NCBI GenBank assembly: GCA_963846915.1 | Contig: CAWJXV010000009.1 | Coordinates: 1,240,001-1,304,000, forward strand | Reading direction: 5' to 3' | DNA length: 64,000 nt | Source: PALSA-612 sp963846915 | GTDB taxonomy: Bacteria > Actinomycetota > Thermoleophilia > Gaiellales > Gaiellaceae | Shown: positions 1 to 8,675 of the stretch, in pieces | Position numbering within the stretch: the first letter of the stretch is position 1 | Layout: the number at the start of each line of letters is the position of its first letter | Program-made: the position numbers and the translations under genes | Notes under the pieces: generated by a model | The model's database searches: none | What the model was told of the DNA's origin: nothing | The model's input: the letters and a program-made list of their open reading frames with translations, nothing else

Positions 1-660
1 GGCCCGTTCCGTGGCGGCCGGCAGTTGATCAGCCGTGCTTCGCTGGAGCGGTATCTCGACCGGTTCGGAGGCCGTGACGGGCTCCAGGCCGCGTTGCGTG
101 AGGAGAAGCGGCAGGAAGCACGCGATCGCAAGGCGGCTGTTGCCGAGGCCCGCGCTTATCAGCGGAGCGTTCAAGACCAGGCCGTGAAGGAGTCGCTGAC
201 ACGAGCGCGCGAGGCCGTGTGGGCGATCGAGCGACGGAAGAACCGGGAGCGGCGGGAGAAGTTCGAGCAGTTGGCCGCGATCGACGAGCGCGCCGCCGGC
301 CGGTTCCTGCTCGACACCGAGCCCAAGAAGACGCCACCGACGAAGACAAGAACGCCAGCCCGACGGTCACGAAGCCGAACCAGCCCCGTCATCCCTCTCG
401 CGGCGCTGAAACGAGACGCCACCGTCGCCGTCCGGCTCGCACACGACCAGGGCGAGGGCTTGGCGTTGCGAGCCCGCCTCGCCGACAGCGTCCGCTTCCG
501 CAGCACCGCCACCAACCACACCAGCATCAAGGGTGAGAAGCGCAACCGGACGATCGCAAACCTCATCCGCTCCTGGCAGTTGTTCAACAAGGGCGGAGAC
601 AGCAAGGGCATGGCGGAAGCGGCCGAGCAGCTCGCCCGCCTCGGCATCACCCGAACGTGA
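1..660 (+). CDS. hypothetical basic coiled-coil protein, 5' end outside window
   Basis: The frame is open from the first base of the window, so the gene probably starts upstream; a TTG at 25 is the first possible start inside. The product is very rich in Arg, Lys, Glu and Ala over residues 30-95, which predicts a long charged helix, followed by a Lys/Thr/Pro linker and a small C-terminal domain. I do not recognise a family. Its TGA overlaps the GTG start of the HNH gene (GTGA at 657-660), so the two are translationally coupled. Short charged proteins coupled to an HNH nuclease are common in phages and integrative elements, which fits the mobile context, but no function is assigned. Confidence 0.6.
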   Translation, partial: GPFRGGRQLISRASLERYLDRFGGRDGLQAALREEKRQEARDRKAAVAEARAYQRSVQDQAVKESLTRAREAVWAIERRKNRERREKFEQLAAIDERAAGRFLLDTEPKKTPPTKTRTPARRSRSRTSPVIPLAALKRDATVAVRLAHDQGEGLALRARLADSVRFRSTATNHTSIKGEKRNRTIANLIRSWQLFNKGGDSKGMAEAAEQLARLGITRT

Positions 661-1142
661 GCCCGGTCATCCGCATTTGCGTCCAGTGCGCCACCCCCGT
701 GCTACCCGGGCAGAACCGCTGCCCCATCCACCAGGCAGAGCGCAACGCCATCATCCGCGTCCGCAAAGACGCACAGCACAAGATCAAGGGCTACGGCACA
801 ACCCACTGGAAACGGGTCAGGCGGCAGCGGCTCGAACTCGACGGCTACCGCTGCACGATCCGGCTACCCGGGTGCGAAGGATTCGCGAACACCGTCGACC
901 TCCACCCGGCATTGAACGGCAACCATCGACTCGCCAGCATCGAGACGACACGTTCAGCCTGCCGACGCTGCCACGGCGCCACGGACGGCGGCCGACGCAC
1001 CGGCGCAGCCAGCCGCTACGGGCGTGAGTGGGCGGTCGCTTTCAACCGGGGGACAACACATAGATGCCGACTGCGGTCACTTCCAAGAAACGCTACGGGT
1101 GACTCCTTTCCACCCGCCGTCGCGCATTGCATCCAGAAGTAG
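657..1142 (+). CDS. HNH endonuclease-like protein
   Basis: A 161-residue protein with an N-terminal zinc-knuckle-like part (CxxC near residue 8, then CPIH near 22) and a central HNH-type core. The core has a Trp-Lys-Arg helix near residue 51, an LDGYRC segment, a VDLHP element that would supply the first His, and a CRRCHG element that supplies the zinc Cys pair and last His. HNH enzymes nick or cut DNA and often sit beside terminase or homing functions in phages. The start is the GTG at 657 that overlaps the upstream stop. The tail after about residue 120 is low complexity. Nuclease activity is inferred from the motif only; the central Asn is not obvious. Confidence 0.65.
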   Translation: MSPVIRICVQCATPVLPGQNRCPIHQAERNAIIRVRKDAQHKIKGYGTTHWKRVRRQRLELDGYRCTIRLPGCEGFANTVDLHPALNGNHRLASIETTRSACRRCHGATDGGRRTGAASRYGREWAVAFNRGTTHRCRLRSLPRNATGDSFPPAVAHCIQK

Positions 1143-1221
1143 GTGTGCGAGGTAGGCAGAGCGGGACGCCGAGCAGCCTGCGGCCCGACGTCTCGCCTTG
1201 GCCTTTCAAAGGCGGAGACAG

Positions 1222-1245
1222 GGAGGCCCGCCGAAGCGGGCCTCC
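1222..1245. terminator. hairpin terminator, perfect 10-bp stem
   Basis: Arms 1222-1231 and 1236-1245 pair perfectly around a CGAA tetraloop. It lies 32 nt past the stop of the minus-strand secreted-protein gene and also downstream of the plus-strand HNH gene. It has no long U tract but probably separates the two convergent genes. Confidence 0.6.
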
Positions 1246-1276
1246 GCAAATCCACGCCTGCTTAGGAGATCGGCGT

Positions 1277-1684
1277 CTAGCCGTTCGGGTTGCTGGTGCA
1301 CTTCAGACTGACCTGCCCGCTGGGGCTCACTGTCCCCTGGTAGTAGATCGCCCCAGAAGTAGTGTCGCAGAGCTGGCCGGTGAGGGCGGTGCCGGTCTGG
1401 ACCGCCTTGTCCGGGAGCGCGCTGCTGAACGCCGGGTCGACCGTGAACTTGAGCGTCTCGTTTACCGTGCCGTGGGGTGTCGTGACGATGTGGATCTCGC
1501 ACGGACCGGTCCAGAAATTGAAGCTGGTGTCGAAGGTGTTGCAATAGATGTTGCCGTACGGGTCGCGAACGACCGAGGCACCGTTCCCGTTGCCGGGATC
1601 GGCACCGGCGACACTAGTGCCGAACAGGACGCCGCACGTCGCGATCACAGCGACGACCGACGCGAAAAGCGCGAGCTTGCGCAT
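1277..1684 (-). CDS. small secreted protein of unknown function
   Basis: A 135-residue protein with a clear signal peptide: MRKLALF, a hydrophobic stretch, then an AGA cleavage site near residue 28. The mature part is Gly/Asn/Thr rich with four Cys that could form two disulfides (near IYCNTF, GPCEIH, QLCDTT and LKCTSN). The ATG at 1684 is preceded on the minus strand by a GGAGGGG-like ribosome site. No family recognised. A small extracellular domain of about 105 residues is the most that can be said. Confidence 0.65.
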   Translation of the reverse strand: MRKLALFASVVAVIATCGVLFGTSVAGADPGNGNGASVVRDPYGNIYCNTFDTSFNFWTGPCEIHIVTTPHGTVNETLKFTVDPAFSSALPDKAVQTGTALTGQLCDTTSGAIYYQGTVSPSGQVSLKCTSNPNG

Positions 1685-2003
1685 AGAACTCCCCTCCGTT
1701 TCTTCAGTGCGCCGATCGAAACCGACGCAGACAGACGACGCCGGAGACCCTTCACGCGCGACACCCGGCCGTCAATGCCCATTCGAGGGAATCGACGTCT
1801 CAATCGGGGGGGTCGGTCGTACCGGGCAACGCCCGCTCCGCCGCCATACGGGGGCAGGCCTCGCGAGGCGTAGCCGGTGTGAGCCCGAGGAAGGCGAGAC
1901 GGGCACGGCGCTGCTACTGCGGCCGCGTCGGGCCTGGCCTCGCCGAGACAGCTGGCCGGGCCCGCGGCTGGACACAGAGGAGGAGGGCATGTCCGCCGCC
2001 CCA

Positions 2004-2064
2004 TTCGCCCACCAGGTGGTTCAGACCTGCGCCGGTCGAGCCCGGCTCGGCGAAGCATAAACCC
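2004..2064 (+). repeat. diverged 60-nt direct repeat, copy 1
   Basis: This matches 2272-2331 with about six differences over 60 nt. Shared words include CAGGTGGTTCA, ACCTGCGCC and CGGCGAAGCAT. The flanks are also alike but more diverged, with an AGAGGAGG-rich run before each copy, so the original unit was longer. Confidence 0.7.
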
Positions 2065-2271
2065 GGGGGCGTCGCACGTGAGGGATGCTGAGGCGACAGC
2101 TCGCCGCGACAAACAACGGAAGGGCCGGATCCGGCCGGCAGCCAAGCAGGGAGGGAGTCTTCCAATCAGAGCGACCGGATCCAGCGACCCGGAGCATACG
2201 CCCGAAGAGGAAGGCCGGACTCGGCGGCTGGCCGCAGAGAGGAAGGAGGTAGGAGCCTGCCGCCCGCTGCT

Positions 2272-2331
2272 TTCGCCCGCCAGGTGGTTCACACCTGCGC
2301 CATCGAGCCCGGCCCGGCGAAGCATACGCCC
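2272..2331 (+). repeat. diverged 60-nt direct repeat, copy 2
   Basis: Second copy of the repeat at 2004-2064, 268 nt downstream in the same orientation. A shorter related word (AGCATACGCCCGA) also occurs near 2193. No coding function seen. Confidence 0.7.
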
Positions 2332-2412
2332 GAGACGCCCTCCTTTCTACTGCGGCCCGCAGTCTGCCTCAACAGGGCACGGCGGACACTGCGGGCTAAG
2401 CGCGGAGCGCAC

Positions 2413-2433
2413 CGACGCTCTGCGGGAGCGTCG
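2413..2433. repeat. perfect 8-bp hairpin
   Basis: CGACGCTC at 2413-2420 pairs with GAGCGTCG at 2426-2433 around a 5-nt loop. It lies in non-coding repeat DNA; its role is unknown. Confidence 0.5.
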
Positions 2434-2530
2434 CCGCTATCTCCTTGTTCTTCTGCTCTCCACCGATCCCTTTCTCCAAACCGGGGGGCGCGCACTTGCA
2501 CGTGATAGATCCCGCAGTGCCCTAGGAGCA

Positions 2531-2564
2531 CACCGAAGATCCCCAGGAGAGGGGATCTCCGGTG
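2531..2564. terminator. 14-bp stem-loop
   Basis: Arms 2531-2544 and 2551-2564 pair at 13 of 14 positions around the loop AGGAGA. It lies 450 nt past the end of the minus-strand phosphate transporter operon, so it could be a distal terminator, but no U tract follows. Confidence 0.45.
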
Positions 2565-3015
2565 CTAAGCATGAAGTGCGAAGCGAGTCCGGCTATCCCC
2601 AGCGGGCTCGCGTTCGACTCGTAACGTTTTCCTCTTTCTTCACCGTTCAACACCGGGGGAGGCGATAGTGCGAAATCTTGACGCAAAGCAGCCCCGCGCC
2701 AGCCACCCGCGAAAAAAACTTCTACCGGGGGTGCTGCCATGGGAGACCCGTCGCGCCGCAGCTTTCGGGCTCGGGTTCAACGTGCTGACGATCGACTTCG
2801 CCGCGGCGGGGGCGCTTACGTGCGGCGCTGAGAGTAGGTCGGCGCAACGGAGGTTCCCATGAGACTCCCTAGTCGATGGAACTCCACACTGGATAGCGGG
2901 AACTGGGGATAGAAAGAGACAGGGGGGCCCTTGGTGTCCGTAAGTGGGACAACCTCGTCTTGCAGTTGATGGCTTCCCGAGCCTGGAAAGTGCGCTCAAG
3001 AAACGACGTGTGCGG

Positions 3016-4005
3016 CTAGAAGATCGCCTGGATTGGCCAGTAGAACGCTGCCGCAACGAGAGCCGCGGCTGGGATTGTGAGTACCCAGGCGAAGACGATG
3101 TTGCCTGCTACGCCCCATCGCACGGCCGAGAGCCGTTTCGTCGAGCCCGCGCCGAGCACGCCGCCGGAGATGACATGTGTGGTCGAGAGCGGATACCCGA
3201 GGCGGGTGGCGATGTAGATCGTCAGGCCGGCACAGGTCTGGGCTGAGAAGCCTGCCGCCGGTTCGATCTTGTAGAGGCGCTGTCCGACTGTGCGCATGAT
3301 GCGCCAGCCGCCGGTGTAAGTGCCGAGGGCGATAGCGAGCCCTGCGGACACCTTGACCCAGTCGGGAATGTAGAACGTCTTGATCGATCCGTAGGAGAAG
3401 AGGGCGAGGGCGATGACGCCCATCGTTTTCTGGGCGTCATTGGCGCCGTGCGTGAAGGCCATGAACGTTCCCGAGGCGAGTTGGCCAAGCCGGAAGCCCC
3501 TGTTGGTACGCCGTGGCGTAGCTTTCCGGAAAAGCCAGAAGGCGCCAAGCAGGAGGACGAACGCGCCCGCAAAGGCGATCGGCGGTGCGACGAGGCCGGG
3601 GATGATCACGCTGTGGACGACTCCGTGCCAATTGACGCCGTTCACGCCGCTCTGCGCGATCGCCGCTCCGATAAGCCCTCCGATCAGCGCGTGCGACGAG
3701 CTTGAGGGTAATCCCAGCCACCAGGTGGCCAGGTTCCACGCGATCGCGCCGAGAAGCGCGGCGAACACCGTCTGGGTGGTCGCAAGGTTCGTGTCGATGA
3801 TCCCCTTGCCGACGACGGTCGCGACTGCGGTCGTCACGAACGCGCCGACGAGGTTGGCCACCGACGCGACCAGGACTGCGACGCGCGGCGAGAGCGCATG
3901 CGTCGAAACTGAGGTCGCGACAGCGTTCGCCGTGTCGTGAAAGCCGTTCGTGAAGTCGAAGGCAAGGGCTACCACGACGACGATGACGACCAGGGCGAGT
4001 TGCAC
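3016..4005 (-). CDS. pit: PiT-family inorganic phosphate transporter
   Basis: A 329-residue membrane protein that imports inorganic phosphate with a cation. The family signature is clear: the N-terminal repeat has the FDFTNGFHDTANAVAT segment (residues about 17-32) and the second repeat has FTHGANDAQKTMG. About ten hydrophobic segments are visible. It is near the short end of the family range, as for archaeal and actinobacterial members. It follows the DUF47 gene by 9 nt on the same strand, the standard pit accessory-transporter pair. Plain low-affinity phosphate uptake is the expected role. Confidence 0.93.
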   Translation of the reverse strand: MQLALVVIVVVVALAFDFTNGFHDTANAVATSVSTHALSPRVAVLVASVANLVGAFVTTAVATVVGKGIIDTNLATTQTVFAALLGAIAWNLATWWLGLPSSSSHALIGGLIGAAIAQSGVNGVNWHGVVHSVIIPGLVAPPIAFAGAFVLLLGAFWLFRKATPRRTNRGFRLGQLASGTFMAFTHGANDAQKTMGVIALALFSYGSIKTFYIPDWVKVSAGLAIALGTYTGGWRIMRTVGQRLYKIEPAAGFSAQTCAGLTIYIATRLGYPLSTTHVISGGVLGAGSTKRLSAVRWGVAGNIVFAWVLTIPAAALVAAAFYWPIQAIF

Positions 4006-4014
4006 TGCAGCGCG

Positions 4015-4710
4015 CTAGCGGTTCTTCACGAAGATCGCTTCAAGCGTGTCGGCGGCGTTCTCACAGGCATCGACGGCTTCTTCGAGTTGCTCGTGGATGT
4101 CCTTCCACCTGATGATTGTCACCGGGTCGTGGCTCGAGCGGAAGAGTCCAGCCACGGCCTCGCGGAGGAGCCGATCGCCCTCGTCCTCTAGCTGTCGCAG
4201 CTCCGCCAGGTGCTGGCTTGAGTCCTTGAAGCCGTCGAGAAGCTCGACGGCCTCGGCAAGCTCAATCGCTGCATGCTGGATCACCGCTGCCTGCGCCTTC
4301 GCCTCTGGCGGTATGACGGTAACTCCGTACAAGCCGATGTTGTCCGCTGCTTCGTCGACGTGATCGCAGATGTCATCCAGGGCCCCCGCGAGACGGTAGA
4401 TGTCGTCGCGGTCGAATGGCGTCACGAACGTACGGTTGAGCAGGTCGACAACGTTCTGCGTCAGCCGGTCGCCTTCGTGCTCGACGTCCTTGATACGACG
4501 AATCAACCCGGCGTCGTTAGGAAAGCGATCGAGCAACTCGACAAGCAACCGTGCAATCTGGACCGTATTCGCCGACGACTGCGAAAGCAGGTCGAAGAAC
4601 ATGCGGTTCTGCGGGTTGAGCTTCAGCTTGAACCTCACGAGCGGGCCGCAGTCTAAAGCAGTCGCCGCCCCCATCTGCAGATCCACAAGTCGGTCGATAC
4701 TTCTCAACAC
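4015..4710 (-). CDS. DUF47 family PhoU-like Pit accessory protein
   Basis: An all-helical protein of the DUF47/PhoU-like family, normally encoded beside pit genes and thought to regulate Pit transport. Features are the NPQNRMFFDLL entry, the ARLLVELLD helix, the EHEGDRL motif (metal-binding Glu/Asp residues) repeated as EDEGDRLLREA, and the WKDIHEQLEEAVDACENAADTLE ending typical of the family. An ATG at 4710 gives 231 residues; family members are usually about 205, and a GTG about 25 codons downstream would fit that length, so the start is uncertain. It is the first gene of an operon with pit. Confidence 0.9.
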   Translation of the reverse strand: MLRSIDRLVDLQMGAATALDCGPLVRFKLKLNPQNRMFFDLLSQSSANTVQIARLLVELLDRFPNDAGLIRRIKDVEHEGDRLTQNVVDLLNRTFVTPFDRDDIYRLAGALDDICDHVDEAADNIGLYGVTVIPPEAKAQAAVIQHAAIELAEAVELLDGFKDSSQHLAELRQLEDEGDRLLREAVAGLFRSSHDPVTIIRWKDIHEQLEEAVDACENAADTLEAIFVKNR

Positions 4711-4926
4711 GCGCCTTCACGCAGCCCCCTCCCGGTGTTCACTCTGGCATCAGCGAGCGCGCGTGACTCTGTCTGCCTGCTGAAGCCCCGTCAAGGCGCC
4801 CGGCGATCAGCCGCTTGTTGTGGAGATCTGGGGGCGTAAGGCGTGCATCGCGGATCGTGCGTCCGCGGCACGCTGGCAGGCATGTGGATCGCGAGCCATC
4901 CGAGTCGCTCGTCAGGATCCGGCTTC

Positions 4927-5600
4927 ATGTGCGGCCGACACACCTCAAGCCAGCCCCGCACGGCGATCGCCGAGCGCTTCCAGATAACGGTGCCAGACGG
5001 CTACTCGGAGCGGTACAACCTCGCGCCGACGCAGCGCGCGCTCATCGTTCGGGAACATGAGAGGGAGCGGGAAGCGGTGCTCGCCCGGTGGGGGTTGTTG
5101 CCGCACTGGGCGAATGACGAGCGGATCGCGTTCAAGATGATCAACGCAAGGGCGGAGACGCTGGCGGAGAAGCCGGCGTACCGGTCGCTGCTCGGCAAGT
5201 ACCGGTGCCTCGTTGTCGCTGACGGCTTCTACGAGTGGACGGTCGGCCAGGATGGGAAGAAGCAGCCGATCCACTTCCGGCTCTCCGACGGCGGCCTGTT
5301 CGCCTTCGCGGGACTGTGGACGTGCCGGACCGACGATGCCGGTGAACTAGTGGAGTCCTGCACGATCATCACGACACGGCCGAACGAGCTGGTGGCGCCG
5401 GTGCATGACCGGATGCCGGTGATCCTGCCTATGGGTCTCGAGTCAGAGTGGCTTGCCCGGAGATCAGCAAGGCGCATGTGCTGTCTTTGCTCGAGCCGTA
5501 CCCGACTGACGGGATGGTGTCCGCCGCGGTGTCCGCTCGGGTGAACTCGGTTCGGAATGACGATCCGGGCGTCTTGGTTTTGGCCAGTCTCGCTGCGTAG
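4927..5600 (+). pseudogene. SRAP (HMCES/YedK) family gene with a frameshift
   Basis: SRAP proteins crosslink to abasic sites in single-stranded DNA through Cys2. The start must be ATG 4927, because it places MCGR, with catalytic Cys2, at the N terminus. Conserved blocks follow: YNLAPTQ, RWGLLPHWA, INARAETLAEKPAYR, RCLVVADGFYEW and the active-site HDRMPVIL. After ESEWLA (about 5455) the frame is lost and the protein ends at 5544. Shifting frame restores a normal C terminus (SKAHVLSLLEPYP, then NSVRNDDPGV) to a TAG at 5598-5600. This is a single indel, either a mutation or a sequencing error. A second, more decayed copy lies at 22187-22665. Confidence 0.85.
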
Positions 5601-5645
5601 AGCGGCTGACCGCGTGGCAGGCCGTGCCGGAGTCCCCGAGTCGAC

Positions 5646-6410
5646 CTAGTTCTCGGGTTTGGGCGTAGACGCTCGGGCCGTGGTGATCGCCGCCGCCGCG
5701 AGCAGCGTGATCAGCGCAACGAAGATGAGGAGAGGCTTGGCGAGTTCGTGCCCCCCGACGGGGAGGGGTGTTGGGAGTGAGACCGGCAGAAGGGAGAACG
5801 TCGACCCTGGCGGGCCGGTGCTCTGCCGACTGGCATCGCGGATGTAGGCGATGAGTGTGTTCGAGACGCGTGTCGCGACTTGAGTGGCCTGTTATGAGTC
5901 TCCGGCGCTGCCGACGATCGAAATCAAAGGCAGGCTGGTCGGTTGGCGTCTCAGTCTCAGCGCATCGGCCGGGTAGCTGTAAAACCGGCCGTGGGTCCCG
6001 TCGTCCTTCGGCAACTTGGTGACTCTCGGCAGCTTGGTGACTCTCGGCCGGTCGATCAGTTGGGACGCGACGTAGCTGCCGTGGAGGGGCCCGGACTTCA
6101 GGAGGAGGCCGTGTAGCCGATCGCTGTTCGCGATCTGCGCGAAGAACGCCCCGAGAGCGGGCGGCGCTGCGGCCTTGCCAGTCATGAGCGCTGCCCCCTG
6201 CTTCGAGACCAGGAGCACCTCGGTTGCCTGGTACCGATCCGGGTGCCGCCATGACACCCCGCTGCCGCCAAGGTCGACACGGAAGATCGAGAAGAACGAC
6301 ACCACGAGCGTCGCCGCCATACCGACAGCGATCCACACCAGCCGCGCGCGCCGCGACAACGACAAGAGGCGCACCTGCTTGCTGTCGATTAGGACTCGCT
6401 CGCTGCTCAC
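5646..6410 (-). pseudogene. Wzz-like chain-length determinant protein interrupted by an in-frame TAA
   Basis: The minus strand encodes a 172-residue protein with an N-terminal membrane segment (WIAVGMAATLVVSFFSI) followed by a WRHPDRYQATEVLLVSKQG stretch like Wzz/capsule chain-length proteins. It stops at TAA 5892-5894. The same frame continues without interruption as QATQVATRVSNTLIAYI and ends with a second membrane helix (LLIFVALITLLAAAAITTA) and a TAG at 5646-5648. The two-helix layout of Wzz proteins is only complete across the stop, so the gene is probably a nonsense pseudogene of 254 codons, or is read through. A short RVTKLP tandem duplication lies near residue 125. Family assignment is moderate. 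Confidence 0.6.
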
Positions 6411-6489
6411 ACCCTCAATCTAGATCCGACAGGCGGCGACGTCGAGTCAGGCTCGGAAGGTACAGGACGTATGTTCGTTAGCGTGCCGC

Positions 6490-7080
6490 ATGACCCCGGA
6501 CGGGACGGCGTACACGCGGTTCCGCCGGTCGATCGAGGTCCGCAGCGTCTCCCAGGCCGAGATGGCCCTCCGCGAAATGCCCCGCGTCGGCCTGCTGGAC
6601 ACGCTCGACTACTGCACGCTGCTCGCTGCGGAGGCACCGGATCGCTACGACCCGGCGGCTCGCCGCTGGCTCGGCCTGCTCCTGGCCGAGTGCGGGTCCC
6701 TGACTCTCGATGACGTGCAGTTGGCGCTCGCCTGTCTGCGAAGCCTTCCGGCCGGCGACGTCGAACCGATCCGAGAGATGCTGCGCGCCCTGGTCAAGAG
6801 GAGGCATCGCCTGCAAGGAGGCATCGCCTGCGCGGACAGTGAGCGGGCGGCTCGTCACCGAGTCGCCCGCAAGGAACGTGTGCGCTGTCGCCGAGCGATC
6901 CGTCAGCAGAAGACGGCCACGGATACCGGTTGGTCGGTGAAGATGTTGTGGTTGACGACGGCGACGTCCACTTGGGTGAAGTTCACCCGAGTGGCCGTGA
7001 GCGTCGAATCTACCCCGCCGCCGTTGTTGGTTGCGAGGGCGGCGCACTTTTCGACGTTCTCCGGGAAGGTGATTCGGTAG
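6490..7080 (+). CDS. hypothetical helical protein; 3' end altered by a 17-bp duplication
   Basis: The first 105 residues (MTPDGTAYTRFRRSIEVRS, then DTLDYCTLLAAEAPDRYDP and RRWLGLLLAECGSLTLDDV) look like a genuine helical protein with normal GC-rich codon use. A 16-nt sequence is present twice at 6799-6814 and 6816-6831. Removing one 17-nt unit gives an ending of KRRHRLRGQ and a TGA at 6840-6842, immediately before a palindromic repeat. The present frame instead runs on into antisense of the next gene and stops at 7078-7080. The ancestral protein was probably about 113 residues; the tail is an artefact of the duplication. Function unknown. Confidence 0.5.
   Translation: MTPDGTAYTRFRRSIEVRSVSQAEMALREMPRVGLLDTLDYCTLLAAEAPDRYDPAARRWLGLLLAECGSLTLDDVQLALACLRSLPAGDVEPIREMLRALVKRRHRLQGGIACADSERAARHRVARKERVRCRRAIRQQKTATDTGWSVKMLWLTTATSTWVKFTRVAVSVESTPPPLLVARAAHFSTFSGKVIR
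6799..6831 (+). repeat. tandem 17-bp duplication
   Basis: AGGAGGCATCGCCTGC occurs at 6799-6814 and again at 6816-6831. The 17-nt period shifts the reading frame of the host gene and removes its likely stop. Confidence 0.9.
6843..6870. repeat. REP-like palindrome, copy 1
   Basis: GCGGGCGGCTCG pairs with CGAGTCGCCCGC around TCAC, a 12-bp stem with one mismatch. Near-identical palindromes occur at 20091-20120 and 23550-23579. This copy directly follows the inferred ancestral stop of the upstream gene and may act as its terminator. Confidence 0.75.
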
Positions 7081-7502
7081 ATGCCGGCGCCCATGTGCTG
7101 AACCGACACGACGCCGCTTGAGCCGAGTACCGTCCCATCGCTGTCTATCGCCGCCCACATTTTTGTGGCCGGCGCCCCAGCCGTTCCGGTTGCGCCCTTC
7201 GGACCCGTCGGGCCTTTTCCTCCTGTCTGCCCCTTGGCCCCGGTTGTCCCCTTCGGCCCGGTTGTCCCCTTCGGCCCGGTCTGATTCCAGTTGAGCGACT
7301 GTTCCTTCTTGGTGTCGCAGCTTTGGCCGGCGCTCGGGTCGATCACCCGCAGGCTGCCGTCCTTGGTCGCGTAGCAGCTATGGATGACGTCCGAGTCGGA
7401 GATGCTCGCCTGAACCACGGATGCGATCCCGAATAGCACGCCCCCGACGGCAAGCGCCAGCAGCAGCCGTCCACCGCGGCCCAAACCGCGTAGTCGATGC
7501 AT
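6903..7502 (-). CDS. secreted collagen-like (Gly-X-Y) protein
   Basis: The start is ATG 7502, chosen because GGAGGAGGG lies 9 nt before it; an earlier in-frame start lacks such a site. About 199 residues: an N-terminal basic region and hydrophobic signal (LLLALAVGGVLFGIASVV), a Cys-containing globular part, then roughly a dozen Gly-X-Y triplets such as GPKGTTGPKGTTGAKG, then a C-terminal beta-rich domain. The triplets are Lys/Thr rich, typical of bacterial collagen-like proteins that form surface or secreted trimers. The C-terminal domain probably trimerises. Its gene converges on the duplicated end of the upstream gene. Confidence 0.8.
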   Translation of the reverse strand: MHRLRGLGRGGRLLLALAVGGVLFGIASVVQASISDSDVIHSCYATKDGSLRVIDPSAGQSCDTKKEQSLNWNQTGPKGTTGPKGTTGAKGQTGGKGPTGPKGATGTAGAPATKMWAAIDSDGTVLGSSGVVSVQHMGAGIYRITFPENVEKCAALATNNGGGVDSTLTATRVNFTQVDVAVVNHNIFTDQPVSVAVFC

Positions 7503-7656
7503 TCGGTTGTCCCTCCTCCCCTGGGGTTTACAGGTGCACACTCGTCCATTCGAGGCAAGAGGTCAAGGTCAGGTTCTCGTCGACGAGACGTGGCTCCCGG
7601 AGGCCACTCGCTCTCCCAGGGATGCGCCGTGCAAGACTCGCCAACATCCGCAGCAG

Positions 7657-7798
7657 GTGACGGCTCGGTGTCAGGAGTGCCGCGTTGCGCTCGCCGCCGA
7701 CAGCCCCGAACTGCGACTTGAGCTCACCTGCGACGACGAGCCGATCGTCTACTGCCAGCGAGTGTCGGGAGCGGGAGTTCGGAGAATCGGCTGCGTAG
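7657..7798 (+). pseudogene. relic of a small zinc-ribbon protein, copy 1
   Basis: From GTG 7657 the frame reads CQEC, a spacer ending ELRLELTCDDEPIVYC, and then breaks. In another frame it continues ECREREFGESAA to a TAG at 7796-7798. Joined, this gives a 47-residue protein with two Cys pairs, as in zinc ribbons. A homologous relic on the minus strand at 20518-20664 shares LRLELT.NDEPIVYC and REFG. The intergenic DNA around it (7503-7924) shows no other gene. Confidence 0.5.
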
Positions 7799-7924
7799 TT
7801 GGAGAGAGAACGCTCGCCTGCGCCAGCGTTCGGGAATGTCCCCTGAGCTTGTAGCCCCTATGGGCAAGTGTTCCGCAATGCACCCTGAGCTTGGCACGGC
7901 CCCGTCTCCTTTAAGCTGCGGCCG

Positions 7925-8518
7925 GTGACCGAGCACGCCGCCGCGACCCTCACCGTTCGACCTCTGACTCCGGAGACGTGGGACGCGTTCGCGGGCCTCG
8001 CGGAACGACACAACGGCGTGTGGGGCGGTTGCTGGTGTACGTGGTTCCACACCTTCCACGCCGAGAAGGAGTTCTCGTACGACGCCAATCGAGCACTCAA
8101 GGAGCGACTCGTCCGCGAGAGCCGAGCCCACGCCGCGCTGGTCTTCGACGGCGACGTCGCCGTCGGGTGGTGCCAGTTCGGAAGCCCGGACGAGCTGAAG
8201 AACATCAAGCACCGCAAGGAGTACGAGGCCGAGCTCGACAGCCTGCCGGACTACCGCCTGACGTGCTTCTTCGTCGACAAGCGCTACCGGCGCGCCGGCG
8301 TCTCGGCCCTGGCGCTCCAGGGCGCGCTGGACCTGATCGCCAAGGCTGGCGGCGGCGTGGTGGAGGCCTATCCCCAGGACACCGGCGGCAAGAAGATCAC
8401 GGCGTCGTTCCTCTACAGCGTCACCCGCAGCCTGTTCGAACAAGCCGGTTTCAGCTACGTGCGGCCCAAGGGCAAGAACCACACCGTGATGCGGACGACG
8501 ATCGACCCGGCCCGGTAG
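7925..8518 (+). CDS. GNAT family N-acetyltransferase
   Basis: A 197-residue acetyltransferase of unknown substrate. The N-terminal block LTPETWDAFAGLAERHNGVWGGCWCTWF is characteristic of an actinobacterial GNAT subgroup. The acetyl-CoA region follows as LTCFFVDKRYRRAGVSALALQGAL (residues about 112-136), where the P-loop is R-R-A-G-V rather than Q/RxxGxG/A. The end has FEQAGFSYVRP. The start is GTG 7925 with a TAAGCT box at 7912-7917, consistent with a leaderless message. It is monocistronic. Confidence 0.85.
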   Translation: MTEHAAATLTVRPLTPETWDAFAGLAERHNGVWGGCWCTWFHTFHAEKEFSYDANRALKERLVRESRAHAALVFDGDVAVGWCQFGSPDELKNIKHRKEYEAELDSLPDYRLTCFFVDKRYRRAGVSALALQGALDLIAKAGGGVVEAYPQDTGGKKITASFLYSVTRSLFEQAGFSYVRPKGKNHTVMRTTIDPAR

Positions 8519-8675
8519 CCGGGAACGCGCTCGGCGGCTTGGGCAAGATCACCCGTTCGAAGTCGTCGACGCTCGGCTGGGCGAGCGTACTGTCGCTCGA
8601 GAGCCAGTCGGGGATAAAGACAACTCTGTAGTCACGCCCAGGACTCTCGTCTGCGCGAGTGGGCAGGAATGTCAC

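Larger units (their letters stand above)
1685..3015. other. 1.3-kb non-coding stretch with decayed repeats and hairpins
   Basis: No convincing gene on either strand. The open frames here are short, Arg/Gly/Pro rich and lack start signals. The stretch holds a pair of diverged 60-nt repeats (listed separately), several shorter GAAGCATACGCCCGAG-like words (near 2053, 2190 and 2318), and two strong hairpins at 2413-2433 and 2531-2564. It looks like decayed accessory DNA between the secreted-protein gene and the phosphate transporter operon. Confidence 0.5.

Noticed and set aside
1645..2325. A 226-codon minus-strand frame over the repeat region
   Set aside because: Composed of repeated Arg/Gly-rich segments from the nucleotide repeats and no ribosome site; not treated as coding.
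3413..4191. Plus-strand frames opposite the phosphate transporter and DUF47 genes
   Set aside because: Antisense of two genes with strong family signatures; no independent support.
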